A DNA stretch of 53,120 bases from NCBI RefSeq assembly GCF_018613725.1, contig NZ_JAGGPS010000033.1, forward strand, positions 1 to 53,120. The letters run 5' to 3'. Made by a program: the position numbers and the translations under genes. Positions 15,400-23,320 of this stretch are shown here, one piece after another. The notes under the pieces are model-generated. The model was not told the origin of the DNA and did not search any database. It saw nothing but the letters and a program-made list of their open reading frames with translations. Source of the DNA: Hymenobacter sp. ISL-91 (GTDB lineage Bacteria; Bacteroidota; Bacteroidia; Cytophagales; Hymenobacteraceae). Each line of letters starts with the position of its first letter. Position 1 is the first letter of the stretch.

Positions 15400-18300
15400 T
15401 TAGAGCGACAGGTTCAGGCCGAACAGGAAGGCCCGGCTGCGCGGGTAGGCCGCGTAATCAACGCCCGGCGTAAGCGGCGAACTACGGCGCGTGTTCACCT
15501 CGGGGTCGTAGCCCGAGTACTTGGTGAAGGTGTACAGGTTGCTGGCCGTCACGTAGAAGCGCAGGTTGTTCACCTTGGCCCGCTGGGTCAGCAACTTGGG
15601 CAGCGTGTAGCCCAGCGTCAGGTTGTTGATGCGCAGAAAAGAGCCGTCTTCCACGGCCCACGAGTGCAGGAAGTAGCTGCGGGTGGGCGTCCAGATGCTG
15701 GCGTTTTGGTTGACTTCGCGCAGCCGGTCGAGCGTAGTGATGGCGCTGCCGTCGGCCTCAATCAGGCGGTACCGGTCGCCCATTTCACCCAGCACGTTAT
15801 TGAAGGCTGTGTTGGCCGTGTTGCTGGTGAACTCGATTTTGTTGGCATTATACACATCGTTGCCCAACACGAAATTGAGGAAGATGCTGGCGTCGAAGTT
15901 TTTGTAGGTGAACTGCTGGTTGAGGCCGCCCACGACCTTGGGGTTGGCGTTGCCGATAACCGTCTGGTCGTCGGCGTCAATATTGCCGTCGCCGTTCAAA
16001 TCCTTGAGCTTGATGAGGCCCGGCCGGAAAGCCGCCTCGCCAATCACGCCCAGGTTGTTCACCACGTTGCGGTCGGGGTTGATGGTCCAGGTGCCCAGCC
16101 CGCCGCCCGCCGCCGGTGCCACGTAGCCCAGGAAGTCGTCGGCCGTCAGGTAGCCGTCGGTTACGTAGCCATACATCTGGCCCACCGGCTGGCCCACGCG
16201 GGCCACGTAGTCCTGGCCCAGCGCCGAGCCAGCCCAGCCCGAGGTGATGTTGAGAATTTCCTGCTGGTCGCCGCCCAGGCTCTCGATGCGGCCGCGGTTG
16301 AAGGCCGCGTTGGCCGTGGCCGTCCAGGTGAAGTTTTCGGTCTGCACCACCGTGCCCGTCAGCTGCAGTTCCAGGCCGCGGTTGGAGGTTTCGCCCACGT
16401 TCTGCAGCTGCGAGGTGTAGCCCAGAAACGGCGGAATGGGCTTGTTGAGCAGCAAATCGTGGGTCGTGTTGTAGTACACGTCGGCCGTGAACTGCACCCG
16501 GTTCTGGAACAAGGCCAAATCGATGCCCAGGTTACGTGAGGTAGTCGATTCCCACTTCAGGTCGGGGTTGGGCAGCGTAGTGGCGGCCGAGCCCAGCACA
16601 ATGGTGTTGTTGAGGGCGTAGGGCGCGTTGCCAGCCTGAAAGAACTGGTTGAACAGGAAGTCGCCGATGCGGTTGTTGCCGGCCTCGCCGTAGCTCAAAC
16701 GCAGCTTCAAATCCGACACGGCCTCTACGCCCTGAAAGAAATCTTCCTTGGAAATGCGCCAAGCCACCGAGGCGCCGGGGAAGAAGCCCACCCGGTTGCC
16801 CTTGGCAAACTTCGACGAGCCATCGGCCCGGAACGTGCCGGTAAACAGGTACTTATCGTCGTAGGAGTAGGTAACGCGGCCAAAACCCGAGAGCAGCCGG
16901 TAGTTCTGCGGAATGCTGGTCTGGGGCAGCACCGGCTGGGCCGTCTGGCCGGGGGGCAGCACACCCTGGTTGATATTGGCCAGCGCCCGCTCGGCCGAAA
17001 TATCGTCGGGCAGGAAGTTGGTCTGGATGTACTGCTGGCGGTTGATTTGCTGATACACCTCCTGGCCCACCAGTAGGCCCAGCGCGTGCACACCCTTTTT
17101 GTAGTTGTAATCGAGGACGTTGGAGTTGTTGAGCGTCTGCTGGGTGGTGGTAGTCAGGGTGGCAAACGGCTTGTTGGCGTAGCCGCCCGAAGCCTGCCGG
17201 ATGGTGGGCGAGTACAGGCCGTTGAAGGTGCCGAGCGTGATGTTGGTCACGTCGAAGCCGGCTGTGGAACGAAACACCAGATCTTTGGTCAGGTTGAAGC
17301 CCAGCGTGGCCCCGATGTTGGCCGTGCGGCGGCCGTCGTTGCGGTACTCGTTGTCGAGGGTCACGACGGGGTTGATCAGCGTCGAGGTTTCAAAGAACTC
17401 GGGGTCGAACGTGTTCAGGTCGATGACGGTGCCATCGGGGCGGGGCACGCTCAGGGGCTGGTACTGCACGGCGTTGCGCAGGCGCGAAGTCACGTTCGAG
17501 CCGCTGCTGGAGGTGCCCGAGCCGTTGGTTTCCTGGTCGTTGTAGCGCACGTTGAAGCCCAGCCGTAGCCGGTCCGAAGCCTTGGTGTCGAAGCGGAAGT
17601 TGACCAGGTTGCGGGTGTAGTCGGAGCCGCGCTGGATACCGTCTTCGGTGTTGCGCGTCAGGCTCAGCGCGTAGGTTGTGCCCTTGGCGCCGCCCGCAAT
17701 CGATACGTTGTGGGTCTGCTGGAACGCGTCGCGCCCGAACACTTTATCCTGCCAGTTGATAAACGGGGCCTGGCGGGCCCGCAGCAGCGTGTCGCTCTGA
17801 AAATTGGTGCTGCCGAACAGTGTTTTGAAGGTGGGCAGGCCGCCTGAGTTGTTGCCCACTACGCGGGCCCGCTCGTACTGGTAGTTCAGGTAGTCTTCGG
17901 GCTCCAGTACGTCGAGCGTTTTGGCGATGCGCCGAACGCCCGCGAAGCCGTTGTAGCTCACCACCGTACGGCCCTCAATGCCTTTTTTGGTGGTGATGAT
18001 GATGACGCCGTTGGCCCCGCGCGCCCCGTAGATGGCCGTCGAGGAAGCGTCCTTGAGCACGTCGACCGAGGCAATATCCTGGGGCGCAATCACGCTCAGC
18101 GCGTTTTCAATCTGAATGCCATCGACGATGTAGAGCGGCGAGTTGTCCTGGGTAACCGAGCCACCGCCGCGCACCCGCACCTGCACGTTCAGGTTGCCGG
18201 GCGTGCCCTCGGCCGAAGTCAGCTGCACGCCGGCCAGGCGGCCGGTGAGGGCCTCGGCGGCCGAGTTGACCGGAATGTCCTTGATCTGCTGGGCACTCAC

Positions 18301-18675
18301 CGACGATACGGCGCCCGTTACGTCGCGGCGCTGCACGGCCTGGTAGCCGATAACCACCACGTCGTCGAGCGTCTGCGAATCTTCCTTGAGCGCTACATTA
18401 AAGCTGGTTCTGGTGCCCACCGCTACTTCCTGGGGCAGAAAGCCGATGTAGCTGAAGCGCAGCGTGGCATTGGCCGGCACGTTCAGCTCGAAGCGGCCGT
18501 CGCCGTCGGTGCTGGCGCCAATGTTGGTGCCTTTTACAACCACCGTAACGCCGGGCAGGGCTTCTCCCTTCTCCGATTGAACAACGCCCTGCACGCGCTG
18601 CTGGGCCTGCTGCGCCCAGGCCGGCAGCGCCACCGCCGCCACGAGCGGAGTCAGCAACAGTAAATTTCTTTTCAT
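15400..18675 (-). CDS. susC: SusC/RagA family TonB-dependent transporter
   Basis: The 1091-residue outer-membrane importer presumably takes up oligogalacturonides. I chose the ATG at 18673-18675 (MKRNLLLLTPLVAAVALPAW signal peptide); the frame is open 159 bp further upstream, but that would overlap kduI. After the signal come a carboxypeptidase-regulatory-like domain (QGVVQSEKGEALPGVTVVVK to about residue 100), a TonB-box-like TLDDVVVIGY, the plug with VQVRVRGGGSV, DGIQ and DVLKDASSTAIYGARGANGV, and a long beta barrel ending in the aromatic FLFGLNLSL. It lies 55 bp after kduI, so it is probably in the same transcript as kduD and kduI. Specificity for pectin fragments is contextual. Confidence 0.96.
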   Translation of the reverse strand: MKRNLLLLTPLVAAVALPAWAQQAQQRVQGVVQSEKGEALPGVTVVVKGTNIGASTDGDGRFELNVPANATLRFSYIGFLPQEVAVGTRTSFNVALKEDSQTLDDVVVIGYQAVQRRDVTGAVSSVSAQQIKDIPVNSAAEALTGRLAGVQLTSAEGTPGNLNVQVRVRGGGSVTQDNSPLYIVDGIQIENALSVIAPQDIASVDVLKDASSTAIYGARGANGVIIITTKKGIEGRTVVSYNGFAGVRRIAKTLDVLEPEDYLNYQYERARVVGNNSGGLPTFKTLFGSTNFQSDTLLRARQAPFINWQDKVFGRDAFQQTHNVSIAGGAKGTTYALSLTRNTEDGIQRGSDYTRNLVNFRFDTKASDRLRLGFNVRYNDQETNGSGTSSSGSNVTSRLRNAVQYQPLSVPRPDGTVIDLNTFDPEFFETSTLINPVVTLDNEYRNDGRRTANIGATLGFNLTKDLVFRSTAGFDVTNITLGTFNGLYSPTIRQASGGYANKPFATLTTTTQQTLNNSNVLDYNYKKGVHALGLLVGQEVYQQINRQQYIQTNFLPDDISAERALANINQGVLPPGQTAQPVLPQTSIPQNYRLLSGFGRVTYSYDDKYLFTGTFRADGSSKFAKGNRVGFFPGASVAWRISKEDFFQGVEAVSDLKLRLSYGEAGNNRIGDFLFNQFFQAGNAPYALNNTIVLGSAATTLPNPDLKWESTTSRNLGIDLALFQNRVQFTADVYYNTTHDLLLNKPIPPFLGYTSQLQNVGETSNRGLELQLTGTVVQTENFTWTATANAAFNRGRIESLGGDQQEILNITSGWAGSALGQDYVARVGQPVGQMYGYVTDGYLTADDFLGYVAPAAGGGLGTWTINPDRNVVNNLGVIGEAAFRPGLIKLKDLNGDGNIDADDQTVIGNANPKVVGGLNQQFTYKNFDASIFLNFVLGNDVYNANKIEFTSNTANTAFNNVLGEMGDRYRLIEADGSAITTLDRLREVNQNASIWTPTRSYFLHSWAVEDGSFLRINNLTLGYTLPKLLTQRAKVNNLRFYVTASNLYTFTKYSGYDPEVNTRRSSPLTPGVDYAAYPRSRAFLFGLNLSL

Positions 18676-18730
18676 GACGGGAAACAGTGAGAAGGTTGGA
18701 GTGGGAAGTTTAGGGTGCCGGTTCAGCGGG

Positions 18731-19561
18731 CTAGCGTAAGTCGGTAATGGCCACGGCGTCCATGTCGGTGTATTCCTGATTTTCGCCGCCCATGCCCCAG
18801 ATAAAAGTGTAGCCGGCCGTGCCGCAGCCCGCATGCACCGACCACGGCGGCGAGAGAATGACCTGGCCCTCGGCTACCCACAGATGGCGGGTTTCCTGGG
18901 GCTGGCCCATTAGGTGCAATACCCGCTGGTTTTCGGGTAAATCGAAGTAGAGGTAGGCCTCCATGCGCCGGTCGTGGGTGTGGGCGGGCATGGTGTTCCA
19001 CACGCTGCCCGGGTGCAGCTTGGTCAGGCCCATCACCAGCTGGCAGCTGGCCAGGCCCTCGTTGTAGATGTACTTGTAGATGGTGCGCTGGTTGGCGGTG
19101 GCCGTGTCGCCCATGGTTACCGGGGTGGCCTCAGCCTGGGTGCGGCGGGCGGTGGGGTGGCTGGCGTGGGCCGGCGTCGAGAGCAGGTAGTATTTGGCGG
19201 GCTGCGCGGCCTCGGCACTGGCAAACGTCACCTGCCGGGCGCCGCGGCCCACGTACAGGCAGTCCTGGTTGCCCAGCTCATAGGCCTGGCCGTCCACGGT
19301 CACGATGCCGGCCGCCCCGATGTTGAGGATGCCCAGCTCGCGGCGCTCCAGGAAGTAGTCGGCCTTCAGGTTCTCGGGGCAGGGCAGCTCCAGCGCGCCG
19401 GCCGTGGGCACGGCGCCCCCCACCACCATGCGGTCGTAGTGGGTGTACACGAGTTCCACGGCACCGGCCACAAACAGGTTTTCCAGCAGGAAATTCTCCC
19501 GCAATTCTGCCGTATTCGAAGCAGCCGTTTCGCGTGGTCCGATAGCGTATCGTTGAGTCAT
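18731..19561 (-). CDS. kduI: 5-keto-4-deoxyuronate isomerase
   Basis: The 276-residue cytosolic enzyme isomerises 5-keto-4-deoxyuronate to 2,5-diketo-3-deoxygluconate in the unsaturated uronate branch. It is full-length KduI. The zinc ligands known in the family are seen as H194 and H196 in MPAHTHDRRMEAYLYFDLP, E201 in the same segment, and H243 in PPWSVHAGCG. The conserved ends, FLLENLF and IWGMGGENQEYTDMD, are also present. It is 68 bp after kduD and 55 bp before susC. Confidence 0.97.
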   Translation of the reverse strand: MTQRYAIGPRETAASNTAELRENFLLENLFVAGAVELVYTHYDRMVVGGAVPTAGALELPCPENLKADYFLERRELGILNIGAAGIVTVDGQAYELGNQDCLYVGRGARQVTFASAEAAQPAKYYLLSTPAHASHPTARRTQAEATPVTMGDTATANQRTIYKYIYNEGLASCQLVMGLTKLHPGSVWNTMPAHTHDRRMEAYLYFDLPENQRVLHLMGQPQETRHLWVAEGQVILSPPWSVHAGCGTAGYTFIWGMGGENQEYTDMDAVAITDLR

Positions 19562-19629
19562 GGGTTGCGGTGATTCGGTGGATTAGTGAATGAGCGAGTA
19601 GACGGAACGAGTAGGTACTTGCGCACCCT

Positions 19630-20400
19630 TCATCGTCCCATCCAGCCGCCGTCGACGGTGAGAATGGTGCCGTGCACGTAGTCGGCGGCGGCGGAAGCCA
19701 GAAACACGGTCGGGCCTTTGAAGTCGTCGGGGGTGCCCCAGCGGCCAGCCGGAATGCGGGCCAGAATGCTCTGGCTTCGCTCGGCGTCCTGGCGCAGCGC
19801 CTCGGTGTTATCGGTGGCGATGTAGCCGGGGGCCAGGGCATTCACGTTCACGCCGCGGCCCGCCCACTCGTTAGCCAGCGCCTTCACCAGCGAGCCAATA
19901 GCACCTTTGCTGGCCGCGTAGCCCGGCACGTTGATGCCGCCCTGAAACGTGAGCAGTGAGGCCGTAAAGATGATTTTGCCGCTGCCCTGCTGTAGCATCT
20001 GGCTGCCAATGGCGCGGGCAATGCGGAAGGGCGCGTCGAGGTTGATGGCCAGCACATTGTCCCAGTCGGCGTCGGGGTGCTCGGCGGCCGGGGCGCGCCG
20101 GATGGTGCCGGCGTTGTTGATGAGAATGTCGATGCGCGGGAAATCCTGCTGCACCTTAGTCAGGAAGGCATCGACTGCGGGGCGCTGGCTGAAATCGGCC
20201 TGGTAGGCATGGAACTGCCGGCCCAGGGCGCGCACCTGCGCGCCCGTGTCACCGCCATCGGCCGCCATGCTGGCCGACACCCCAATGATGTCGGCGCCGG
20301 CCTCGGCCAGTGCCAGGGCCATGCCCTGCCCGATGCCCCGGTTGCAGCCGGTCACCAGCGCCGTCTTCCCCGATAAGTCAAACCAAGCGGCTACTGCCAT
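19630..20400 (-). CDS. kduD: 2-keto-3-deoxygluconate dehydrogenase (SDR family)
   Basis: The 256-residue short-chain dehydrogenase reduces 2,5-diketo-3-deoxygluconate to 2-keto-3-deoxygluconate. The NAD-binding TGCNRGIGQG motif is at about 18-27, NNAG at 95-98, catalytic S148, Y161 and K165 (in YAASKGA). The C-terminal VDGGWMGR ending is typical of KduD. It is the first gene of the long leftward array. Upstream, 119-148 bp from its start, lies the 30-bp sequence shared with the second pectin operon, so the LacI-family regulator gene next door is its likely controller. Confidence 0.95.
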   Translation of the reverse strand: MAVAAWFDLSGKTALVTGCNRGIGQGMALALAEAGADIIGVSASMAADGGDTGAQVRALGRQFHAYQADFSQRPAVDAFLTKVQQDFPRIDILINNAGTIRRAPAAEHPDADWDNVLAINLDAPFRIARAIGSQMLQQGSGKIIFTASLLTFQGGINVPGYAASKGAIGSLVKALANEWAGRGVNVNALAPGYIATDNTEALRQDAERSQSILARIPAGRWGTPDDFKGPTVFLASAAADYVHGTILTVDGGWMGR

Positions 20401-20713
20401 GCGAAGTGCGTTGTAAATTTTTCAATGAACCCGGCCATTTAGTAAGACCGCGCCGGCTATCTGCCATGATTAAGGTTACAGCAACCCTTTTTTGCATGAA
20501 AGCAGATGGCCCGATAAATCTGTGCAAACGATGTCGGGAACGTTGCCATTCCTCGCTTAACGAGGCACGCCGAAGCCGGCGGCGGCGTTATCCGGCCGGA
20601 TTCTCTAACTTCCGACCCCAACCGTAGCCAGCGGCGTTGCAACTGGTTTTTGCATTTTAGTAAGTAAGCACTTACCTGCCCTCCTTCGCACCTCCCTTTC
20701 TCAATTCTTCGCT
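20401..20713. other. Divergent control region between kduD and lacI-type regulator
   Basis: No gene is seen in this 313-bp stretch. It holds the shared operator candidate at 20519-20548 and, nearer the regulator gene, an imperfect palindrome GTAAGCACTTAC at 20664-20675 (10 of 12 bases symmetric) 39 bp upstream of the regulator start. I could not find a convincing TTTG/TAnnTTTG promoter pair in either direction. It must carry the promoters for the long pectin array and for the regulator. Confidence 0.7.
20519..20548 (-). promoter_or_regulatory. Candidate LacI-family operator upstream of kduD
   Basis: This 30-bp sequence is 28/30 identical to 29759-29788 upstream of the CE12-GH28 gene, in the same orientation relative to the leftward gene. 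Its core CGATGTCGGGAACGTTGCC includes GGGAACGTTGCC, a palindrome with central CG (5 of 6 pairs), the form favoured by LacI-family proteins, plus a GCAAACG half-site on the left. The divergent LacI-family gene at 20714 is the obvious candidate binder. The binding is inference. Confidence 0.7.
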
Positions 20714-21739
20714 GTGGAAACCTACACCATCAAAGACATTGCCCGCGAGCTGGGCGTTTCTACTTCCACGGTGTCGCGGGCGCTGCGGGGCAGCTACGAA
20801 ATCAGCCCCGAAACCAAGCGGCTGGTGATGGAGTGCGCCGAGCGGCTCAACTACCGCCCCAACCCTATTGCCCTGAGTTTGAAGGGCAGCGCCAGCCGCG
20901 CCATCGGCGTAATTGTGCCCCAGATTGCCAACTACTTCTTTTCGCAGGCCATCAACGGCATCGAGGCCATTGCCTACAACCAGGGCTACCACGTTATTAT
21001 TTTCCAGAGTCAGGAGTCGTACGAGCGCGAAATGGCCAACGTCGAGCAGGCTATGTCGCGCAAGGTCGACGGGCTGCTGCTCTCGCTGTCGAGCGAAACG
21101 GCCGACGTGGCCCACCTGCAGCGCGTGCTCGACCAGCAGGTGCCCATCGTGCTCTTCGACCGGGTTTCGACCGAGCTGAACGTGACCAAAGTGGTGGCCG
21201 ACAACTTCGGCGGGGCCTTTGCCGCCACCGAGCACCTGCTGCAGGCCGGCCGCCGCCGCATTGCCCACCTCACCATTCAGCCCTGGCTCAGCATCACGCA
21301 GGAGCGGCTGGCCGGCTACCGCGCGGCGCTGGAAAAGCACGGCGTCGAGTTCGATGAAACGCTGGTGCGCTACGGCACTTTTGGCCCCGACGAGGTGGGC
21401 CCGATGGTGGATGAGCTGATGGGCTTTGACAGCCCGCCCGATGCTTTTTTTACCGCCTCCGACCGCCTGGCCGTGGGCTGCCTCAAGGCCCTGCGCCAGC
21501 GCCACCTGCACATTCCGGCCGACGTGTCACTCATCGGCTTCACCAACCTCAACGTGGCCGAATACCTCGACCCGGCCCTGAGCACCGTGGTGCAGCCGGC
21601 CACCCAAATCGGCCAGATAGCCGCCGAGCGTCTCATCGACCAGATTGAGCGCAAGCACCGCGCCCAGCCCCTCGAAACCGTCACCATCCCCACCGAGCTC
21701 ATCGTGCGCGCCTCCAGCATGCCGGTGCTGGTGAAGTAA
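20714..21739 (+). CDS. LacI-family transcriptional regulator
   Basis: The 341-residue DNA-binding protein starts at a GTG (VETYTIKDIARELGVS). The helix-turn-helix is at residues 4-24 (IKDIARELGVSTSTVSRALR), followed by the hinge helix segment with NYRPNPIALSLKGSASRAIGV. The rest is a periplasmic-binding-protein-like sensor domain (about 60-341) with DGLLLSLSSET, PIVLFDR, DAFFTASDRLAVG and VSLIGFTN. It is divergent from the pectin array. It probably controls both pectin operons through the repeated sequence at 20519 and 29759; the inducer is likely a uronate intermediate, but this cannot be read from the sequence. Confidence 0.94.
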   Translation: METYTIKDIARELGVSTSTVSRALRGSYEISPETKRLVMECAERLNYRPNPIALSLKGSASRAIGVIVPQIANYFFSQAINGIEAIAYNQGYHVIIFQSQESYEREMANVEQAMSRKVDGLLLSLSSETADVAHLQRVLDQQVPIVLFDRVSTELNVTKVVADNFGGAFAATEHLLQAGRRRIAHLTIQPWLSITQERLAGYRAALEKHGVEFDETLVRYGTFGPDEVGPMVDELMGFDSPPDAFFTASDRLAVGCLKALRQRHLHIPADVSLIGFTNLNVAEYLDPALSTVVQPATQIGQIAAERLIDQIERKHRAQPLETVTIPTELIVRASSMPVLVK

Positions 21740-21794
21740 GGGGCCAAGCTCCTCGGCTTACCCGAACGTTTTCCGGGTGCAGAAACTTTATTTC

Positions 21795-21808
21795 GGACCG
21801 AACGGTTC
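21795..21808. promoter_or_regulatory. Candidate TetR operator upstream of tetR-type gene
   Basis: The 14-bp near-palindrome GGACCGAACGGTTC lies 36-49 bp upstream of the TetR-family start. A second site with the same left half, GGACCGATGAGTCC, lies upstream of the hydrolase gene at 22476-22489. The paired positions fit autoregulation plus control of the neighbour. Confidence 0.6.
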
Positions 21809-21843
21809 TAAATCGTAACTTGCGCCCCTTACCCCCTCATTTA

Positions 21844-22425
21844 ATGTCGCGTCCACAGGAATTTGATACCAGCGAAGCACTCTACCAGGCCTTGGGCGTG
21901 TTCTGGCGCAAGGGCTATGAGGCCACTTCCTTAACCGAGTTGCTGACGGCAACGGGATTGAGTAAGAGTAGCCTCTACGCGACCTTTGGGAGTAAGCGGG
22001 AGCTGTTTATGGCTGCGTTTGACACCTACCGGCAGGATCGGGCCCGCGCGGCGCACCATGTACTGGAACAGGGGCCCGTTCGCCCGGCCATCGACGCTTT
22101 TTTTCACCAGCTCTTCGCCAACGTGAATGACGCCGAACCGGCCTTTGGCTGCATGAGTATCAACCAGGCCGTCGAGTTGGCCCCGCACGATGCGGAGGTG
22201 CGGCAGCGCGTGGTGCAGGACCTGCAGTCGATGGAGAACCTCTTGACGCGCACCATCGAGCGGGGGCAGCAATCGGGCGCGCTGACCAGCCCGCGGCCGG
22301 CCCGGGACCTGGCAAAACTGCTGGTACTGGCTTTCCCGGGGCTGCAGGTTATGGCCCGGGCAGGTTATAGTACGCAGCAGCTCAACGATTCTTTGCAGCT
22401 GCTGCTTTCTCATTTAGACGGGTAA
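21844..22425 (+). CDS. TetR/AcrR-family transcriptional regulator
   Basis: The 193-residue protein starts at ATG 21844 (MSRPQEFDTSEALYQALGVF); an in-frame ATG at 21820 would add eight residues but would lie closer to the operator. The N-terminal helix-turn-helix is typical: FWRKGYEATSLTELLTATGL followed by SKSSLYATFGSKRELF. The remainder is an all-helical ligand domain similar to the YxaF/LmrA type, with FGCMSINQAVELAPHD. The gene lies 104 bp after the LacI-family gene and 223 bp before the hydrolase it probably regulates. The ligand is unknown. Confidence 0.92.
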   Translation: MSRPQEFDTSEALYQALGVFWRKGYEATSLTELLTATGLSKSSLYATFGSKRELFMAAFDTYRQDRARAAHHVLEQGPVRPAIDAFFHQLFANVNDAEPAFGCMSINQAVELAPHDAEVRQRVVQDLQSMENLLTRTIERGQQSGALTSPRPARDLAKLLVLAFPGLQVMARAGYSTQQLNDSLQLLLSHLDG

Positions 22426-22443
22426 TAATTTAGACGGGTAATA
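22412..22443. repeat. 16-bp tandem duplication at the tetR stop codon
   Basis: ATTTAGACGGGTAATA occurs twice in direct succession (22412-22427 and 22428-22443). The first copy contains the last codons and the TAA stop of the TetR-family gene; the second is non-coding. This looks like a recent slippage duplication with no effect on the protein. Confidence 0.85.
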
Positions 22444-22475
22444 AGAATCTTCTCACATTTTTTTTGCTCAATTTT

Positions 22476-22489
22476 GGACCGATGAGTCC
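22476..22489. promoter_or_regulatory. Candidate TetR operator upstream of isochorismatase-like gene
   Basis: GGACCGATGAGTCC is an imperfect 14-bp palindrome whose left seven bases equal those of the site at 21795-21808. It lies 160-173 bp upstream of the hydrolase start in the only intergenic space between the two genes, where its promoter must be. Confidence 0.6.
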
Positions 22490-22648
22490 GTAATTACCGT
22501 TTAGCCAGGTAGCCCCGCCCTGGCATCCCGCTTCGGCTCAGTGGCTGGGTTAACAAATTAGCCGGACTTCGCCTTCAGTTGGTTGTCATCCGGCTCCCAC
22601 CTCCCAATAACTTCACCTCACACATTCACCCTAACATAACCGCATAAA

Positions 22649-23194
22649 ATGAGCAAAGCCCTGATTATTGTCGACGTTCAAAATGACTATTTTGAAAATG
22701 GTGCCATGGAGCTCGTGGGGCCCTTGCCAGCCAGCGAAAATGCCAAGCTGATACTGGCCAAATTCCGCGAAGAAAACCTGCCCATCGTTCATGTGCACCA
22801 CCTGGGCGTATCGCCCGACGCGACGTTCTTCCTGCCCGGAACCGAAGGGGCCGAGATTCACGCGAACGTGAAACCAGCCGCCGGCGAAAAAACGGTGCAG
22901 AAATACTACCCCAACAGCTTCCGGGAAACAGACCTGCTGGAGCACCTGCAAGGGCTGGATATCAAAGAATTAGTGATTACGGGCATGATGACGCACATGT
23001 GCATCGATGCCACTACCCGCGCCGCCCGTGACCTGGGCTTTGAATGCACCGTCATCGGGGATGCCTGTGCCACCAGAGACCTGGAAGTAAATGGTGCGCA
23101 GGTGAAAGCCGCCGACGTGCAGACGGCATTTTTAGCCGCGCTATCCTCTTTCTACGCCAAGGTTCAGGACACGAAGGAGTACCTGGCGGCCTAA
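22649..23194 (+). CDS. Cysteine hydrolase, isochorismatase-like family
   Basis: The 181-residue cytosolic enzyme of the isochorismatase-like superfamily carries the expected triad: D9 in IIVDVQNDYF, K85 in VQKYYPNSFRETDL, and nucleophile C118 in THMCIDATTRAARD. The family hydrolyses amides and related bonds in small molecules (nicotinamide, carbamoyl or isochorismate substrates); this member lacks features that would name the substrate. It sits downstream of a TetR-family gene and shares a palindromic site with it, so it is probably induced by a small molecule that it degrades. That is inference. A strong hairpin terminator follows. Confidence 0.92.
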   Translation: MSKALIIVDVQNDYFENGAMELVGPLPASENAKLILAKFREENLPIVHVHHLGVSPDATFFLPGTEGAEIHANVKPAAGEKTVQKYYPNSFRETDLLEHLQGLDIKELVITGMMTHMCIDATTRAARDLGFECTVIGDACATRDLEVNGAQVKAADVQTAFLAALSSFYAKVQDTKEYLAA

Positions 23195-23244
23195 GCCATA
23201 ATTCCCCACATGGGAATATTGGGCTGGGTTAACAGGTTGGTGCA

Positions 23245-23282
23245 AAAGACAAACGGGTCACCTGGGTGACCCGTTTGTCTTT
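23245..23282. terminator. Bidirectional terminator, perfect 18-bp stem
   Basis: Arms at 23245-23262 and 23265-23282 are perfectly complementary (18 pairs including the A/T ends, core ACAAACGGGTCACC) around a two-base centre. The T-run at the right end and A-run at the left suit termination on both strands, between the converging isochorismatase-like gene and the GH43 gene. Confidence 0.92.
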
Positions 23283-23320
23283 GCGGGGGCCCTTATGCCC
23301 ACTCATTGGCAGAACCTGCT

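Noticed and set aside
14197..16539. Long open frame (780 codons) on the plus strand opposite susC and susD
   Set aside because: It lies antisense to well-supported genes, has no recognisable domain, and is rich in Gly, Ala, Arg and His as expected of a shadow frame in high-GC DNA.
20664..20675. GTAAGCACTTAC as autoregulatory operator of the LacI-family gene
   Set aside because: It is a short imperfect palindrome with no second copy in the window and no central CG, so it was not listed as a regulatory site.
21760..21778. ACCCG/CGGGT hairpin after the LacI-family gene as a terminator
   Set aside because: The stem is only five base pairs with a nine-base loop and no T-run, too weak to call.
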